DNA from: Pseudomonas sp. p1(2021b)
Lineage (GTDB): Bacteria > Pseudomonadota > Gammaproteobacteria > Pseudomonadales > Pseudomonadaceae
Length of the DNA stretch: 64,000 bases
Direction of reading: 5' to 3'
Assembly: GCF_020151015.1 (NCBI RefSeq)
Contig: NZ_CP083746.1
Location: forward strand, 3,687,001 to 3,751,000
Position numbers and translations under genes: made by a program. The notes beneath the pieces are model-generated. The model saw only the letters and a list, made by a program, of their open reading frames with translations. It searched no databases and had not been told where the DNA came from. The first letter of the stretch is position 1. Each line of letters opens with the position of its first letter. This document shows positions 1 to 8,558 of this stretch, piece by piece.

Positions 1-338
1 TTGAGGCTCTTGCCCGCTGCTCGGGCCGCAATACTGGCCGCCGCATGTACCTCCGGCCGGATACGTAGCATGACCTTGCCGGAGGCGGGTTTTTCCGGTG
101 ACACGCCCCGCTCGACACAATCGGCCAGGTAATCTTCCAACGCCGCCCGGAAAGCCGCGTGCAACTCGGCTACGGAACAGGCGTGCAAGCTGATGATGTC
201 GCGCATACCGAGCACATGGCCGACGAAAATGTCATCGCGCTCATCGTATTCAATGCGGGCAGCGAGGCCATGGTCGGCGTACTGAAAATCGTATGAAGGA
301 TATTGCGGTATCGAGTGTTCATCGAAAAATGCTATCAA
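1..338 (-). CDS. HicB-family antitoxin, partial (C-terminus beyond window edge)
   Basis: The reading frame runs off the left edge of the window. It shows the HicB fold signature ARIEYDERDDIFVGHVLGMRDII, then a helical stretch ending EDYLADC, a short linker, and the start of a C-terminal ribbon-helix-helix of the type that ends GKSL(N). HicB proteins bind and neutralise the HicA mRNA interferase and repress their own operon through the ribbon-helix-helix. The start is uncertain. After an in-frame stop the only usual start codon before the conserved core is TTG at 338, and the first in-frame ATG lies inside the core (MRDI). No hicA is visible upstream, where repeats begin. The gene may be a solitary HicB or a decayed one. 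Confidence 0.7.
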   Translation of the reverse strand, partial: MIAFFDEHSIPQYPSYDFQYADHGLAARIEYDERDDIFVGHVLGMRDIISLHACSVAELHAAFRAALEDYLADCVERGVSPEKPASGKVMLRIRPEVHAAASIAARAAGKSL

Positions 339-444
339 AATGAGATTGCACTTTTTCCTCGATACCTATTCAGGATTTTTCAGCAGACACAGCCGCACCG
401 CCCCCACAGGGATTTCGCAAGTCTTGAAAGCGGCGCAATCTCGG

Positions 445-790
445 TGGGAGATCACCCAGCCCTTTGGGCTGCGCTGTCGCGCAGAGAACAAGTGGCGTAT
501 GGCAAGGGCTTCGCCCTTGATCGCGGGACAAGCCCGCTCCTACAGGCCTTGTCAAATCAATGAGTTATGCGTTGTTCTATGAGAGCTGGCGATAGCCTGC
601 GATGGGCTGCAAAGCAGCCCCAAGCCCTCAAACGCGGGAACCCAGACTCAAGGGCCGCTTTGCGGCCCATCGCAGGCTCCGCCAGCTCCCACGAAGCAAG
701 CGGAGCCTGGACCGTATTTGCATGGATTAAACCAACCGAAGGCAATTCGAGCGCGACAGCGCAGCCCGAAGGGTTGGGCTATCTCCCTCA
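445..790. repeat. Composite intergenic repeat (copy 1)
   Basis: The 475-bp gap between the HicB fragment and the DUF2790 gene holds no credible gene. It is a mosaic of units that recur elsewhere in the window. One unit starts GGGAGATCACCCAGCCC and contains a CTGCGCTGTCGCGCAG inverted repeat. Another is a REP core (GATCGCGGGACAAGCCCGCTCC). A third contains GAGTTATGCGTTGTTCTATG. A last unit, in reverse orientation, contains CAGGCTCCGCTTGCTTCGTG. The segment 493-620 reappears almost unchanged, inverted, at about 11040-11170. Confidence 0.85.
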
Positions 791-813
791 AGGTCGAAGG
801 CGGCGCCGGCGTT

Positions 814-1071
814 TCAGCCCTGGCTGCAACCTTCGCCCATGGCGCGGTACTGGATGGTGTGCACTTGGCCCTGGTGGTCTTCATAGGTCATGGTGGCGGG
901 CACCACTTCGCAGACGTTGGGGATGGTCGAAAGGCTGATCACCCGCTTGATGTCCAGGTTCGTGGAATAGTCGTACTGCTCGACAACAGGCTGGGTGGAG
1001 GCGGTCTTGACCTCGTCTGCCAGGGCGAACGAGGACATACCGACCAATGCAAGAATCAGTAAGGGTTTCAT
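814..1071 (-). CDS. DUF2790 family small periplasmic protein
   Basis: An 85-residue protein with a cleavable signal peptide (MKPLLILALVGMSSFALA) followed by a short exported domain. It carries the Pseudomonas DUF2790 pattern: a tyrosine-rich YDYSTNLDIKRVIS segment, PNVCEVVPATMTYEDHQGQ, and a C-terminal YRAMGEGC, so the two cysteines could form a disulfide. The ATG at 1071 is preceded by AAGG and opens exactly at the signal peptide; the in-frame start 21 bases upstream would add a non-signal extension. The function of this family is unknown. It stands alone, divergent from the GNAT gene, with inverted repeats in the shared upstream region. Confidence 0.8.
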   Translation of the reverse strand: MKPLLILALVGMSSFALADEVKTASTQPVVEQYDYSTNLDIKRVISLSTIPNVCEVVPATMTYEDHQGQVHTIQYRAMGEGCSQG

Positions 1072-1139
1072 GGTGTATGGCCTTAAAAGCAATCAAGCTG
1101 ATCGATTGACTTCATATGCCGGAAATGGCGCGGAGAAGT

Positions 1140-1161
1140 TGTCATCGACTTCGAGATGACA
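1140..1161. promoter_or_regulatory. Inverted repeat TGTCATC-N8-GATGACA, operator candidate
   Basis: A perfect 7-bp inverted repeat with an 8-bp spacer lies in the 257-bp divergent region between the DUF2790 gene and the GNAT gene, about 70 bp from the DUF2790 start. A second short inverted repeat (GTAGAA-AA-TTCTAC, 1193-1206) lies close by. The 22-bp dyad has the size of a typical two-half-site operator. No regulator is assigned. Confidence 0.3.
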
Positions 1162-1328
1162 CGAAGTACCGATCCCGCTGCGTACGGGGGATGTAGAAAA
1201 TTCTACTCCCCGCCGGTAATAGTTGAACCCCAAACCCGGACAATCACCCTTGCGTGGCCTGCAACAATTCATGACAGGCCTGCACCAGGGAGGCTGCAGG
1301 TCAGCCATTGTGATGTCACAATCGGCAC

Positions 1329-1787
1329 ATGACGACGATGCCTGTGCTTGACTGCCGCCCCCTCATCCGCCTCGAACGCAAGTTGCTCGACCACTTCTAC
1401 CGCCAGCACGGCTCGCGCATGCGCGCGGCTGGCGATGGCGAATCATGGGTGGCGCGGGCCGATGGCATCGTCGGCGGCCTGAACCTGAGCCCCGTGGCCG
1501 ATGGCCGTTGGCTCACCGGTCTGTTCGTGGCGCCGCAATGGCGTGGTCGGCAGGTCGCCACGCACTTGATCGAGGCAGCATTGGCCGCCAACGCGGCCCC
1601 TACCTGGCTGTTCTGCCATCCGGACTTGGAAGCGTTCTACCAGCGCGTTGGCTTTACCCTCACCGATGACCTGCCTGACGCCCTGAACGCACGCCTGACG
1701 CGCTACCAGCGCAGCAAGCGCCTGGTGGCGATGGTACGAGGTCAGTCGTCGCGGGCATTCAGCCCGGGGAACAGCACCTCGGTGTAG
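1329..1787 (+). CDS. GNAT family N-acetyltransferase
   Basis: A 152-residue protein with the acetyl-CoA binding core of the GNAT fold: a [25 protein letters not shown] segment (residues about 62-87, the Q/RxxGxG/A-type motif A in a relaxed form) and a C-terminal [18 protein letters not shown] motif B region. Such enzymes transfer an acetyl group from acetyl-CoA to an amine; the substrate cannot be told. The first ATG (1329) has no good ribosome site, and the fourth codon is also ATG (1338). The last 15 codons run antisense into the end of def (46-bp overlap), which is unusual and may mean the C-terminal tail is not conserved. Confidence 0.8.
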   Translation: MTTMPVLDCRPLIRLERKLLDHFYRQHGSRMRAAGDGESWVARADGIVGGLNLSPVADGRWLTGLFVAPQWRGRQVATHLIEAALAANAAPTWLFCHPDLEAFYQRVGFTLTDDLPDALNARLTRYQRSKRLVAMVRGQSSRAFSPGNSTSV

Positions 1788-2278
1788 CCGAACCGGCTGA
1801 AATCCTGGATGCGCGAAGGGTACAGGCGACCGATCAGGTGGTCGCACTCGTGCTGCACCACCCGGGCATGGAAACCGTCGGCGAAGCGGTTGATCGGGTT
1901 GCCCTGTGGGTCGATGCCTTCGTAGCGGATATGCCGAAAGCGTGGCACCACGCCGCGTAGGCCGGGCACCGACAAGCAGCCTTCCCAGCCGTCCTCGACC
2001 TCCATCCCCACGGGCGTGATCACCGGGTTGAGCAGAATCGTCTGCGGTACCGGCTCGGCATCGGGGTAGCGCGCGCTGCGCTCGAAGCCGAAGATCACCA
2101 ACTGCAGGTCGATGCCGACCTGTGGCGCGGCCAGGCCCACGCCCCCTACATGGCGCATGGTCTCGAACATGTCGTCGATCAACTGTTGCAGTTCGGCGCT
2201 GCCGAGCAGCGCCTGCGGTACTGGCGGGGCGATGCGCAGCAGGCGCTCGTCGCCCATCTTCAGGATGTCACGGATCAT
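1742..2278 (-). CDS. def: Peptide deformylase
   Basis: A 178-residue metalloenzyme that removes the formyl group from the N-terminal methionine of new proteins in the cytoplasm. All three family motifs are present: GVGLAAPQ (46-53), EGCLS (99-103, metal ligand Cys101) and HECDH (143-147, two His ligands and the catalytic Glu). Its start overlaps the stop of the upstream yihY gene by 4 bp (ATGA), so the two are translationally coupled. Pseudomonads usually carry more than one deformylase. This copy is away from fmt, so it is probably a secondary one. Confidence 0.93.
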   Translation of the reverse strand: MIRDILKMGDERLLRIAPPVPQALLGSAELQQLIDDMFETMRHVGGVGLAAPQVGIDLQLVIFGFERSARYPDAEPVPQTILLNPVITPVGMEVEDGWEGCLSVPGLRGVVPRFRHIRYEGIDPQGNPINRFADGFHARVVQHECDHLIGRLYPSRIQDFSRFGYTEVLFPGLNARDD

Positions 2279-3228
2279 CGCGGGTTCGGCTCGCTGGGCT
2301 GGGGCTCGACCGGGTGCTCATGGCCGAGCACGGTCAGGGTCTGCTGGGTGGCATGACCAGCGGCTTCCTTCTCGCCTGGGTTCTTGCCTTCGCTCGACAT
2401 GTGCTCGATGACCGCATTCATTTCCGCGCCCAACAGCAGTACCGCGGCGGAGATGTAGAAATACAGCAGCAGCACGATGATCGCACCGATGCTGCCATAC
2501 ATCGCGTTGTAATCGGCGAAGGTCTTCACATAGTACCCGAACGCCAGCGAGGCGATGATCCATACGACGACCGCCAGCACCGAGCCTGGGGTGATGAAGC
2601 GAAACTCCTGCTTCACATCCGGCATCACGTAATAGATCAATGCCACCGCCACCATCATCAGGATGATGATCGACGGCCAGCGCAGGATGGTCCACACCGT
2701 GACGATCACTTCCTGCATGCCGACCTGGGCGGCGATCCATTCCATCACCTGCGGCCCGAGCACCATCAGTGCCGCAGCCGCCAAGAGCATGCCGGCGATG
2801 CCGACGGTATAGATGATCGACAGCGGCAGGCGCTTCCACACCGGGCGCCCTTCGGGCACGTCGTAGGCGGCGTTCATCGCGCTCATCATCAGGCGTACGC
2901 CGGCTGAGGCGGTCCATAGGGCAATGACGATACCCACCGACAGCAGCCCGCCCTTGGACTGCTGCAACTGGTCGATCACCGGGTTGACCTGCTCCAAGGC
3001 CTGGGGCGGCAGCACCAGCTCCGACTGCAAGCGCAGCCAGGAGAAGAAGTCCGGCAGGTGCAGGAAGCCGATCAGGGCGATGAGGAACAGCAGGAAGGGG
3101 AACAGCGAAAACAGCATCTGGTAGGCCAGCGCGGAAGCATAGGTGGACATCTCGTCATCGAGAAATTCGCGAACGGTGCGCACCAGCACGCGGTGCAGGG
3201 GCAAACCGCGCAGGTCGGGGAAAATCAT
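2275..3228 (-). CDS. YihY/BrkB family inner membrane protein
   Basis: A 317-residue protein with about six hydrophobic helices. The N-terminal pattern [31 protein letters not shown] is diagnostic of the YihY/virulence factor BrkB family (once misannotated as RNase BN). The C-terminus after about residue 280 is a hydrophilic, charged cytoplasmic tail rich in Glu, Pro and Ser. The biochemical role is unknown. It is the first gene of a two-gene unit with def. A GGAGACG ribosome site precedes the ATG at 3228. Confidence 0.88.
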   Translation of the reverse strand: MIFPDLRGLPLHRVLVRTVREFLDDEMSTYASALAYQMLFSLFPFLLFLIALIGFLHLPDFFSWLRLQSELVLPPQALEQVNPVIDQLQQSKGGLLSVGIVIALWTASAGVRLMMSAMNAAYDVPEGRPVWKRLPLSIIYTVGIAGMLLAAAALMVLGPQVMEWIAAQVGMQEVIVTVWTILRWPSIIILMMVAVALIYYVMPDVKQEFRFITPGSVLAVVVWIIASLAFGYYVKTFADYNAMYGSIGAIIVLLLYFYISAAVLLLGAEMNAVIEHMSSEGKNPGEKEAAGHATQQTLTVLGHEHPVEPQPSEPNPR

Positions 3229-3471
3229 AGCGTCTCCTTTCGCCGCAAGATCGTGTCAGGCAAGGCCAACTGGCAGGCGGTAGGCCCTTTCAATGATGCA
3301 AGTCTAATAGACCACGCCAGGTGCGGTGCTGCTCAATCCCGGACACACCGAAGAAATGGCTACGCAATGGGCTATGCCGGGCACGCACTATGGGAGCAAG
3401 CCGGGCTTGTTCGCCAGCAGCGCCCAACGCACAATACCAGGCCTTTCTAGCGTCAACCCGCAGGAACCTGC

Positions 3472-3852
3472 ATGAAACTCGACAAACCCACCGCCATCGC
3501 CCGCCGCAACGAAGTGCTGGAACGGCCGGTGCTCAACCGCGACAACACCTTGTTCGCGATCCTCGACCGCAAGCGCAACCTGTGGTGGTTCGATGTGCCG
3601 ACGGCGCTGCTGCGCAAGGGCCAGCCCGACTGGGTCAACCTGCTGCTGCACACCCCCGAGACCGACACCCTGCAGCACCTGAAGGTGCCGACCAACTTCC
3701 TGCGTGCCCATCAGGAACAGATGGAAGTCCGCCACCCCGGCAAGCGTCGCTCGACCATCAGCCTGGCCCTGAGCGCCGACCGCGATTCGCTGCTACGCGA
3801 CACCCGCCCCGGTGGCGAGCAGCTGGACTTCACGCCCTTCCTGCAGGCCTGA
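3472..3852 (+). CDS. Conserved Pseudomonas protein of unknown function
   Basis: A 126-residue soluble protein, MKLDKPTAIARRNEVLERPVL to DFTPFLQA, with no signal peptide or membrane helix. It is rich in Arg and Leu, with a WWFDVPTALLRKGQPDWVNLL segment. I recognise no domain. AGGAACCTGC before the ATG supports the start. The stop codon abuts the stop of the convergent cvfB-like gene with no base between them. Coding is supported by normal codon use and by fitting exactly up to that neighbour. Confidence 0.75.
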   Translation: MKLDKPTAIARRNEVLERPVLNRDNTLFAILDRKRNLWWFDVPTALLRKGQPDWVNLLLHTPETDTLQHLKVPTNFLRAHQEQMEVRHPGKRRSTISLALSADRDSLLRDTRPGGEQLDFTPFLQA

Positions 3853-4689
3853 TCAGGCTCGCTCGATACGATCGTCAAGGATGACGATACGGCCCTGCTT
3901 GTACAGCGCGCCAATCGCTTTCTTGAAATTGCCCTTGCTGACGTTGAACAGCCGGCTGATCACCTCCGGGTCGCTCTTGTCGCAGACCTCGAGCATACCG
4001 CCGGCGGCCTCCAGGCGCGCCATGATCTGCTCGGGCAGGCTGTCGGCCAGCACCTTGCCCACTGGCTGCAGGCTCAGGGCGATCTTGCCGTCGTGGCGCA
4101 CTTCCTTGATGTAGCCCTTCTCGTGCATGCCCGAACGCAGGAACTTGAACACCTCGTTCTTGTGGATCAGGCCCCAGTGGCGGTTGTTGATGATCGCCTT
4201 GAAGCCCATCGGCGTCTGCCCGGCCACCAACAGCTCGACCGGCTGGCCGGCCTGGTAGTCGGCCGGGGTGCGATCCAGGTAGCGGTCCAGGCGAGCGGTG
4301 GCGGTGATGCGGCGGGTGCGTTTGTCCAGGTAGGCGTGCACCACACAATAATCGCCGATCTTCAGCGGCCGCGACTCTTCCGAGTACGGCATCAGCAGGT
4401 CCTTGGACAGGCCCCAGTCGAGGAAGATGCCGGCGCCGTTGATGTCCTTCACCTTGAGGCTGGCGAACTCGCCGACCTGCAGCTTGGGTTTCTCGGTGGT
4501 GGCGATCAGCTGGTCCTCGCTGTCGAGGTAGATGAACACGTTCAGCCAGTCGTCCACCTCGGTGGCGGTGTCCTTGGGGATGTAGCGCCTGGGCAGCAGG
4601 ATCTCGCCGTCAGCCCCACCGTCGAGGTACAGGCCGAAGTCGGTGTGTTTCACGATTTGCAAACTGTTGTAGCGCCCAAGCAAAGCCAT
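3853..4689 (-). CDS. CvfB/YitL-like S1 RNA-binding protein
   Basis: A 278-residue protein built like the CvfB family: tandem S1-type OB folds (an N-terminal one around YNSLQIVKHTDFGLYLDGGADGEILLPRRY, a second around VGEFASLKVKDINGAGIFLDWGLSKDLLMPYSE, a third around GQPVELLVAGQTPMGFKAIINNRHWGLIHKNEVF) and a C-terminal winged-helix (LEAAGGMLEVCDKSDPEVISRLFNVSKGNFKKAIGALYKQGRI). Family members bind RNA and affect virulence gene expression in Gram-positives; in Pseudomonas the role is inferred only. GAGGATC precedes the ATG. Confidence 0.88.
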   Translation of the reverse strand: MALLGRYNSLQIVKHTDFGLYLDGGADGEILLPRRYIPKDTATEVDDWLNVFIYLDSEDQLIATTEKPKLQVGEFASLKVKDINGAGIFLDWGLSKDLLMPYSEESRPLKIGDYCVVHAYLDKRTRRITATARLDRYLDRTPADYQAGQPVELLVAGQTPMGFKAIINNRHWGLIHKNEVFKFLRSGMHEKGYIKEVRHDGKIALSLQPVGKVLADSLPEQIMARLEAAGGMLEVCDKSDPEVISRLFNVSKGNFKKAIGALYKQGRIVILDDRIERA

Positions 4690-4819
4690 TTACGAAGATC
4701 CTCAAGACAAGGCGGCTATTCTACACCTGAACAGCCCCGGCCGCCTGTCCGTCCATGCCCAGGAACTGCAGTGGCCAGGTTGCGTCTACTGCCAAGCAAG
4801 CCCCAGCAAGGATCGGCCC

Positions 4820-5677
4820 ATGCTCCTGACCCTGCGCCACGCGTTCCTCGCCCTCTGCTTCGCCCTGGCCGTGGTGGCCTGCAGCCGCATCGACCTGGCC
4901 TATCGCAACCTCGACGTGCTGGTGCCCTGGTCGCTGGGCGACTACCTGAACATGAACCGCCAGCAGAAGGTCTGGCTCGACCAGCGGCTCAAGCAACACC
5001 TGGCCTGGCATTGCCAGACCCAGCTGCCCAGTTACCTGGAATGGCTCGACCAGATCCGCCGAATGGTGGCCAACGATCAGGTCACCGACCAGGCCCTGCG
5101 CCAGCGCACCGACGAAGCGCGTCAGGCCATTGCCCGGGTCGCCGAGGCGATCACGCCGTCGGCCACCGAATTGTTGCGTGGCATGAGCGACGACCAGGTC
5201 AAGGAGATGAGCCGGGCCTTCCGCGACGATATCCACAAGCGCCAGACGCAATACGACAAGACGCCATTGCCTAAGCAGGTCAGCGAACGCGCCCAACGCA
5301 TGGAAGAGCGCCTGGAGCCCTGGTTCGGCGAGCTCAACGCGCCCCAGCGCCTGCGCGTGCTGACCTGGTCCCAGGCGCTGGGGGACCAGGACGGCCAGCG
5401 CATTGCCAATCGAGCGCACTGGCAGCAGCAACTGGTGCAGGTCCTGGCCCAGCGCGATGCGCCGACCTTCGAGCCGCGCCTGGCGCAACTGCTGCAGCGC
5501 AAGGAAAGCCTATGGTCCCCGGAATACCGCATCGCCTTCCAGCGCTCCGAACAGCAAGCCCGCAGCCTATTGGTAGACCTGATCAGGCAGAGCAACCCAG
5601 GTCAGCGCCAGCACTTGCTGGAGCGACTGACCAAGGTGCGCAGCGACTTCACCGAGCTCAAGTGCATGAAGGGCTGA
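4820..5677 (+). CDS. DUF6279 family lipoprotein
   Basis: A 285-residue predicted lipoprotein. A hydrophobic leader ends in the lipobox VVAC (Cys21), followed by SRIDLAYRNLDVLVPWSLGDYLNMNRQQKVWLDQRL, which matches the DUF6279 pattern. The rest is almost entirely helical with many Gln, Arg and Glu residues. Residue 22 is Ser, so outer-membrane sorting is expected. Its role is unknown. AAGGATC precedes the ATG. It converges on aceK. Confidence 0.82.
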   Translation: MLLTLRHAFLALCFALAVVACSRIDLAYRNLDVLVPWSLGDYLNMNRQQKVWLDQRLKQHLAWHCQTQLPSYLEWLDQIRRMVANDQVTDQALRQRTDEARQAIARVAEAITPSATELLRGMSDDQVKEMSRAFRDDIHKRQTQYDKTPLPKQVSERAQRMEERLEPWFGELNAPQRLRVLTWSQALGDQDGQRIANRAHWQQQLVQVLAQRDAPTFEPRLAQLLQRKESLWSPEYRIAFQRSEQQARSLLVDLIRQSNPGQRQHLLERLTKVRSDFTELKCMKG

Positions 5678-5711
5678 CGGCCATTTGGGAGCGGGATTGG
5701 GCCGGTATGGG

Positions 5712-7427
5712 CTAGCGCCCTTTGCGCCGATACGGGAACACATCGATTACCCGGCCATCGTTGATCGCCGCCTGCAGTCCCTTCCAATAATCGGCGTCAT
5801 ACAACTCCCCGTGCAGCCGGCTGAACAATCGCCGCTGGCCGATATCGGCGAACAGGAACGGCGGAAACTCCTCGGGGAATACGTCGTGAGGCCCGATCGA
5901 ATACCAGGGCTCGCCGGACATTTCATCTTCCGGGTAGCGCGGCGGCGGGATGTGCCGGAAATTCACCTCGGTAAGGAAGCTGATCTCGTCATAGTCATAG
6001 AACACCACTCGCCCATGCCGAGTGACCCCGAAGTTCTTCAGCAGCATGTCGCCCGGGAAGATATTCGCCGCCGCCAGCTGCTTGATCGCCAGGCCGTAAT
6101 CCTCCAAGGCCTCCAGCACCTGGGCCTCGCTGGCCTGTTCGAGGTAGAGGTTGAGCGGGGTCATGCGCCGTTCCGTCCAGCAGTGGCGAATACGCACGGT
6201 ATCGCCTTCGAGCACCACGGTCGAAGGCGCCACCTCCAACAGTTCGGCCAGGCACTGGGGGTCGAACTTGGCCTTGGGGAAGCGAAAGTCGGCGAACTCC
6301 TGGGTATCGGCCATGCGTCCGACCCGGTCGACGCTTTTCACCAGGCGGTACTTGTCGATCACCGTGGCCCGGTCGACGGTCTTGGACGGCGAAAAACGGT
6401 CCTTGATGATCTTGAACACCGTATTGAACCCGGTCAGGGTGAACACGCTCATCACCATGCCCCGTACCCCCGGCGCCATGATGAAGCAGTCCTCGGTGGT
6501 CGCCAGGTGATTGATCAAGGCACGGTAGAACTCCGACTTGCCATGCTTGTAGAAGCCGATGGAGGTGTACAGCTCGGCGATATGCTTGCCGGGCAGGATG
6601 CGCTTGAGGAAACCGACGAATTCGGCGGGCACCGGCACGTCGACCATGAAATACGAACGGGTGAAGGAAAAGATGATCGAGACTTCGGCTTCGTCGGTGA
6701 TCAGCGCATCCGCCTCGATGCCATGGCCCTCGCGGTGCAGCAACGGGATCACCAGCGGCCATTGCTCGTCGGGGGTATACAGCCGCCCGACCAGGTAGGC
6801 GCCCTTGTTGCGGTACAGCACCGGCGAAAACAGCTCCACGGCCAATGCCGGGTCCTTGCACACCCAGTCCGGCAGGCAGTCGCGCAGTTGCCCCTCCAAG
6901 CGCGCCACGTCACCCTCCAGGTCAGCGTAGGGCACGTCGAACGGATAGTCGGCAAACACGGCCCACAGCAGGGTGCGCAAGCTGCCGTCCGGCCTGTAGG
7001 TACGAGTCTGCGCCGCGCGTTCGTGGCCACGCATCGAGGGCCGGGTGGTGTGGATGAACATGCAGCCATCGCTGATCAGGTCATGACTGAACAGGCTGCA
7101 GAAGATCGAGTTGTACCAGGTCTCCGACAGTTCGTCGTCAAGCCGCGCGTCGATCAGCCGGATGTAGGCACTCTTGACCAGCGGCCATTGCTCCACGTCC
7201 AGCAGCACCGCCTCGGCGAAGCCTTGGCGCAGCCAACCGTTGACTTCATTGACCTTGGCCTCGTAGAGGTGGATCCGCCTCGCGGCCGCCCGCTGGGTCT
7301 CCTGCCACTGAGCCTGTTCGAAACGCTCACGGGCACCGAGTGTGATGTGCCGGAAATGCTCCCGGTAGTCGTCGAAGCCATCGAGGATCATCCGGGCGAT
7401 CTCGGCCGCCGGCCAGGGCTGGGACAT
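5712..7427 (-). CDS. aceK: Isocitrate dehydrogenase kinase/phosphatase
   Basis: A 571-residue bifunctional enzyme that phosphorylates and dephosphorylates isocitrate dehydrogenase. In this way it sets the split between the TCA cycle and the glyoxylate shunt. The length matches the family, and the AceK core is clear: an N-terminal regulatory half, the nucleotide-binding loop [32 protein letters not shown] and the kinase segment [27 protein letters not shown]. The ATG at 7427 ([15 protein letters not shown]) has an AGAGG ribosome site; the longer frame adds 10 unlikely residues. Unlike in enterics it does not sit in an aceBA operon here. Confidence 0.95.
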   Translation of the reverse strand: MSQPWPAAEIARMILDGFDDYREHFRHITLGARERFEQAQWQETQRAAARRIHLYEAKVNEVNGWLRQGFAEAVLLDVEQWPLVKSAYIRLIDARLDDELSETWYNSIFCSLFSHDLISDGCMFIHTTRPSMRGHERAAQTRTYRPDGSLRTLLWAVFADYPFDVPYADLEGDVARLEGQLRDCLPDWVCKDPALAVELFSPVLYRNKGAYLVGRLYTPDEQWPLVIPLLHREGHGIEADALITDEAEVSIIFSFTRSYFMVDVPVPAEFVGFLKRILPGKHIAELYTSIGFYKHGKSEFYRALINHLATTEDCFIMAPGVRGMVMSVFTLTGFNTVFKIIKDRFSPSKTVDRATVIDKYRLVKSVDRVGRMADTQEFADFRFPKAKFDPQCLAELLEVAPSTVVLEGDTVRIRHCWTERRMTPLNLYLEQASEAQVLEALEDYGLAIKQLAAANIFPGDMLLKNFGVTRHGRVVFYDYDEISFLTEVNFRHIPPPRYPEDEMSGEPWYSIGPHDVFPEEFPPFLFADIGQRRLFSRLHGELYDADYWKGLQAAINDGRVIDVFPYRRKGR

Positions 7428-7641
7428 GCGAAGGACCTCTGTGCTGGGGTTCAACACGTCAGCTTAGTTTCATCTCCCGCTCTTGGTATCGCCCTTCGCG
7501 GGTAACAGGGGCAGCACACCGTCCCACCGGTGGGGCTTGTCCCGCGATAGGGCCAGCGCGGATTCACACCGCAAGAAAGGACAAGAACCGCTCTCCCCCG
7601 CTAGCGTACACTCGCGCCCTTGCCGATCGCTGGAGACCACC

Positions 7642-8514
7642 GTGAGCCCCACCGCCCTTGCCCGCCTGCTGACCCTTGCCGCCGTCTGGGGAGCGAGCTT
7701 CCTGTTCATGCGTATCATCGCCCCGGAGCTTGGCACGGTGCCGACCGCGTTCTTCCGGGTATCGATCGCCTGCCTGGGGCTGATGGCCATCCTGGCGGCG
7801 GCACGGGTGCGCTGGGACTTCCAAGGCAAGCTGGGTGCCTGCCTGGTGCTGGGGATGATCAACTCAGGGATCCCGGCCACCTTCTATTCGGTGGCGGCGC
7901 AGGTGCTGCCCGCGGGCTATTCGGCGATCTTCAATGCCACCACACCGTTGATGGGCGTGCTCATCGGCGTGCTGTTCTTCCGTGAGCCGATGACCCTGGC
8001 CAAGCTGTGCGGGATCTTCCTCGGCCTGTTCGGTGTCGGCATCCTCAGCGGCGCAGGCCCCGTGGCCCTGGACCTGGCCCTGCTGCAAGGTGCCCTGGCC
8101 TGCCTGGCGGCGACCACCTGCTATGGCTTCGCCGGTTTTCTCGCCCGGCGTTGGCTGAGCGACCTGGACAGCCGGCTTTCCGCCCTGGGCAGCATGCTGG
8201 GCGCCACCTTGCTGCTGACCCCGCTGTTCGCCTGGAGCGCCCTGACCCAGCCTCCGGCCAGCTGGGGCGGCTGGCAGGTCTGGTCGTCGCTGCTGGGCCT
8301 GGGCCTGTTGTGCACGGCCTTCGCCTACATCCTGTACTTCCGCCTGCTGGCCGAGATCGGGCCGGTCAAGGCCAGCACCGTGACCTTCCTGATCCCGGTG
8401 TTCGGCGTGCTCTGGGGCGCCTGGCTGCTGGACGAGCCGCTGTCGATGGCGCACCTGTATGGCGGAGTGCTGATTGGCATGGCGCTGTGGCTGGTGCTGC
8501 GACCGGCCAGATAG
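7642..8514 (+). CDS. EamA (DMT superfamily) transporter
   Basis: A 290-residue inner-membrane protein with ten hydrophobic helices in two EamA repeats (WGASFLFMRIIAPELGTVPTAFFRV opening the first, ALACLAATTCYGFAGFLARRW the second). It ends FLIPVFGVLWGAWLLDEPLSMAHLYGGVLIGMALWLVLR, typical of drug/metabolite exporters of the RhaT/YdcZ type. The substrate is not predictable. The start is GTG at 7642 with TGGAGA six bases upstream; the ATG 53 codons upstream would put a REP-derived sequence into the protein. It is convergent with the next EamA gene. Confidence 0.88.
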   Translation: MSPTALARLLTLAAVWGASFLFMRIIAPELGTVPTAFFRVSIACLGLMAILAAARVRWDFQGKLGACLVLGMINSGIPATFYSVAAQVLPAGYSAIFNATTPLMGVLIGVLFFREPMTLAKLCGIFLGLFGVGILSGAGPVALDLALLQGALACLAATTCYGFAGFLARRWLSDLDSRLSALGSMLGATLLLTPLFAWSALTQPPASWGGWQVWSSLLGLGLLCTAFAYILYFRLLAEIGPVKASTVTFLIPVFGVLWGAWLLDEPLSMAHLYGGVLIGMALWLVLRPAR

Positions 8515-8528
8515 CGATCGAGAGGCAA

Positions 8529-8550
8529 GGCCGCCCCTGCAGGAGCGGCC
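8529..8550. terminator. Inverted repeat between convergent genes
   Basis: A 22-bp REP-like inverted repeat (GGCCGC..CCTGCAGG..GCGGCC) lies in the 44-bp gap between the two convergent EamA transporter genes. It has no T-tract, so it is a REP half or a weak bidirectional terminator rather than a classic intrinsic terminator. Confidence 0.45.
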
Positions 8551-8558
8551 CCCGGGCC

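Noticed and set aside
303..563. Short frames in both directions in the 340-560 region
   Set aside because: They lie within the composite repeats and reappear in fragments at other repeat copies, so they are not genes.
1093..1308. Minus-strand 71-codon frame upstream of the DUF2790 gene
   Set aside because: No ribosome site, Cys- and Arg-rich random-looking composition, and it covers the regulatory inverted repeats.
1308..1321. TTGTGATGTCACAA as a CRP/Vfr site
   Set aside because: The half-sites are only 2 bp apart, whereas CRP and Vfr need about 6 bp between TGTGA and TCACA.
5685..7505. Plus-strand open frame of 606 codons opposite aceK
   Set aside because: It is the antisense shadow of aceK. 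Its protein is rich in His, Gln and Arg as expected from reversed GC-rich codons, and it has no domain.
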